A DNA stretch of 35,215 nucleotides, taken from positions 593-35,807 of the forward strand of contig DJHY01000026.1 of NCBI GenBank assembly GCA_002433335.1. Direction: 5' to 3'. Source of the stretch: Rhodospirillaceae bacterium UBA6608. GTDB taxonomy: Bacteria; Pseudomonadota; Alphaproteobacteria; Rhodospirillales_A; Casp-alpha2. Below are positions 34,013-35,215 of this stretch, in pieces; position 1 is the first letter of the stretch; the number at the start of each line of letters is the position of its first letter. Below the pieces are notes generated by a model. It made no database searches. It saw only the letters and a program-made list of their open reading frames with translations, and was not told the DNA's origin. A program made the translations under genes and the position numbers.

Positions 34013-34642
34013 TTATTCCGCCGCCTTGCGGCTGGGACGGCCCATGGTGAAGGCCGTATCGATCTTGGCGTAATCCATGTAGCCCAGGCGGGCGATCGGC
34101 TGGACTTTTTCGATATCGACGAAGCCGTCGGTCATGACGCTGTCGTCGATATGGATGCCGACGACCTGCCCGAAGACCACGCGGTTGCCTTCGTCGCGAA
34201 CGCGATGCGGCATCACCACCGTCTGGTAGTAAATGCATTCCAGATGGATCGGCGACGCCTTCAGCCGCGGCGGCTTGACCAGGGTCGAGGGCACCGTCTC
34301 CAACCCCGCCAGCTTGGTTTCGTCCTCACCCGCCGGGATGTCCAGGCTGGACAGGTTCATCTCTTCCCGCAGGGCCCAGGTCGACATGTTGCAGACGAAT
34401 TCGCCCTGCGTCTCGCAGTTGGCGACCGTGTCCTTCTTCGGCCCCTCGGGCCGGGGGCCGCCGGAAAACATTACCATCGGCGGGTTTTCGCCACAGGCGT
34501 TGAAATAGCTATAGGGCGCGAGATTGACCTCGCCCTCTTCGGAAATCGTCGTGATCCATCCGATCGGGCGCGGCACCACGCAGGCTTTCCAGGGGTTGCG
34601 CGGCAGACCGTGGTCCATGGATTCTTGGACGTTCCAAAACAT
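34013..34642 (-). CDS. Flavin reductase-like (FMN split-barrel) protein
   Basis: This 209-residue protein belongs to the flavin reductase-like/DIM6-NTAB group, which bind FMN in a split barrel and often reduce flavin with NAD(P)H. Recognisable segments are VVPRPIGWITTIS near the N-terminus, NLAPYSYFNACGENPPMVMF, and KKDTVANCETQGEFVCNM, the usual FMN phosphate and isoalloxazine region. The ATG at 34642 with GGGAAAC about 6 bases upstream is preferred to a longer open frame without conserved sequence. No monooxygenase partner lies nearby, so the substrate and partner are unknown. It follows the chemotaxis receptor on the same strand after 105 bases in which I see nothing notable. Confidence 0.85.
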   Translation of the reverse strand: MFWNVQESMDHGLPRNPWKACVVPRPIGWITTISEEGEVNLAPYSYFNACGENPPMVMFSGGPRPEGPKKDTVANCETQGEFVCNMSTWALREEMNLSSLDIPAGEDETKLAGLETVPSTLVKPPRLKASPIHLECIYYQTVVMPHRVRDEGNRVVFGQVVGIHIDDSVMTDGFVDIEKVQPIARLGYMDYAKIDTAFTMGRPSRKAAE

Positions 34643-34747
34643 GTTCGTTTCCCGATTGGTTGGTATCGATGCAGCCCTTGGATAAAGGCCGCCGCCAGCC
34701 TGCACCAGCCGCGCGGGAAAGGTCAACGCCAGAGCGTCGCATACCCC

Positions 34748-35215
34748 CTAGGCCGCTTGAACCTCGGTCAGGAAGCTCTGGATCACGGTCCGCAAGCGGC
34801 CCGACATGCGCTCCAACTCTTTCGAGGTATCCAGGACGTCGTTGGCCACCTCACCGGATGCCTTCGCGGCTTCGGACACGGTTGCGATATTTTCCGCCGC
34901 GGACGATGCGCCGACAGTCGCACTTTCGACGCTGCGCGCGATCTCGGACGTGACCTGGACCTGTTCCTCAATCGCAGCCGAAATGGCGTTGGCGACCTCG
35001 GCGATTTCCCCGACCTTGTCGGTCACTGTCTCGATCACCCGAACCGTATCGCGGGTCGCGGCTTGCACGCCGCCGACCTGCTGTTCGATCTCGCCGATCG
35101 CCCGGGCCGTCTGCTGGGCCAGGGTTTTGACCTCGGCGGCGACCACGGCGAAGCCCTTGCCCGCCTCGCCTGCGCGGGCCGCTTCGATGGTCGCGTTCAG
35201 GGCCAGCAGATTGGT
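34748..35215 (-). CDS. Methyl-accepting chemotaxis protein, C-terminal part
   Basis: This is the last 155 residues of a chemoreceptor; the gene continues beyond the right edge. It contains the end of the signalling hairpin: [28 protein letters not shown], the tip and C-terminal arm that contacts CheA and CheW. A long coiled coil follows (Ala-, Ser- and Glu-rich heptads such as [19 protein letters not shown]). It ends in FLTEVQAA and lacks a CheR-tethering pentapeptide such as NWETF. The ligand-binding and membrane regions lie outside the window, so the stimulus cannot be inferred. Confidence 0.93.
   Translation of the reverse strand, partial: TNLLALNATIEAARAGEAGKGFAVVAAEVKTLAQQTARAIGEIEQQVGGVQAATRDTVRVIETVTDKVGEIAEVANAISAAIEEQVQVTSEIARSVESATVGASSAAENIATVSEAAKASGEVANDVLDTSKELERMSGRLRTVIQSFLTEVQAA

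Noticed and set aside
1..35215. tRNA, rRNA, CRISPR arrays, insertion sequences, prophage or attachment sites
   Set aside because: The gaps between genes were read by eye. They hold only promoter- and hairpin-like elements; no cloverleaf, direct-repeat array, transposase or integrase was found.

Overview
The window is a GC-rich, densely coded chromosomal segment of an alphaproteobacterium, most likely of the order Rhodospirillales. That placement is inferred from protein content and gene order: topA-rnr-protease-rpmG, the divK-pleD pair, hisZ-purA, and rluD next to rpoH. Ordinary housekeeping genes dominate. I see no rRNA, tRNA, CRISPR array, insertion sequence or prophage, and no gene-free stretch longer than about 230 bases.

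Layout. 1-5600 (+) holds the 3' part of topA, rnr, a lipoprotein S41/PDZ protease and the 55-residue L33 gene rpmG, closed by an intrinsic terminator. 5735-8407 (-) holds the second-messenger and cell-cycle block: a Crp/Fnr regulator, then divK and pleD. 8517-10060 (-) is a gamma-glutamyltransferase gene broken by a frameshift at a G7 run. 10303-13608 (+) holds a small exported protein, hisZ and purA. 13798-16520 (+) is a two-gene unit: a tail-anchored pseudokinase without its catalytic aspartates, then a multi-pass membrane protein. 16548-18557 (-) is rluD followed by rpoH. 18651-20516 (+) encodes a small membrane-anchored protein, a JAMM metalloprotease and a threonine aldolase.

The region 20521-28039 looks like an accessory catabolic cluster. 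Two coupled acyl-CoA dehydrogenase genes (-) diverge from a crotonase and a two-subunit ADP-forming acyl-CoA synthetase (+). Between them lies a 12-base palindrome of the kind bound by GntR/FadR-type repressors. Behind them, on the minus strand, are a 2,4'-dihydroxyacetophenone-dioxygenase-like cupin, a Cys/His-rich protein of unknown function and a short-chain dehydrogenase fold without the usual catalytic triad. The combination suggests oxidation of an aromatic ketone or branched/cyclic acid through CoA thioesters, but the substrate cannot be read from the sequence.

28081-35215 holds a double-ACT regulator, a PilZ c-di-GMP receptor, a GMC oxidoreductase, a large exported ankyrin protein with a disordered middle carrying repeated DPL motifs, a flavin-reductase-like protein and the C-terminal end of a chemotaxis receptor.

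The most unusual items are the pseudokinase/membrane-protein unit, the catabolic cluster with its operator and two degenerate active sites (crotonase and SDR), the hairpin in front of rpoH, and the DPL-repeat protein. I found no clearly new defence or mobile system.
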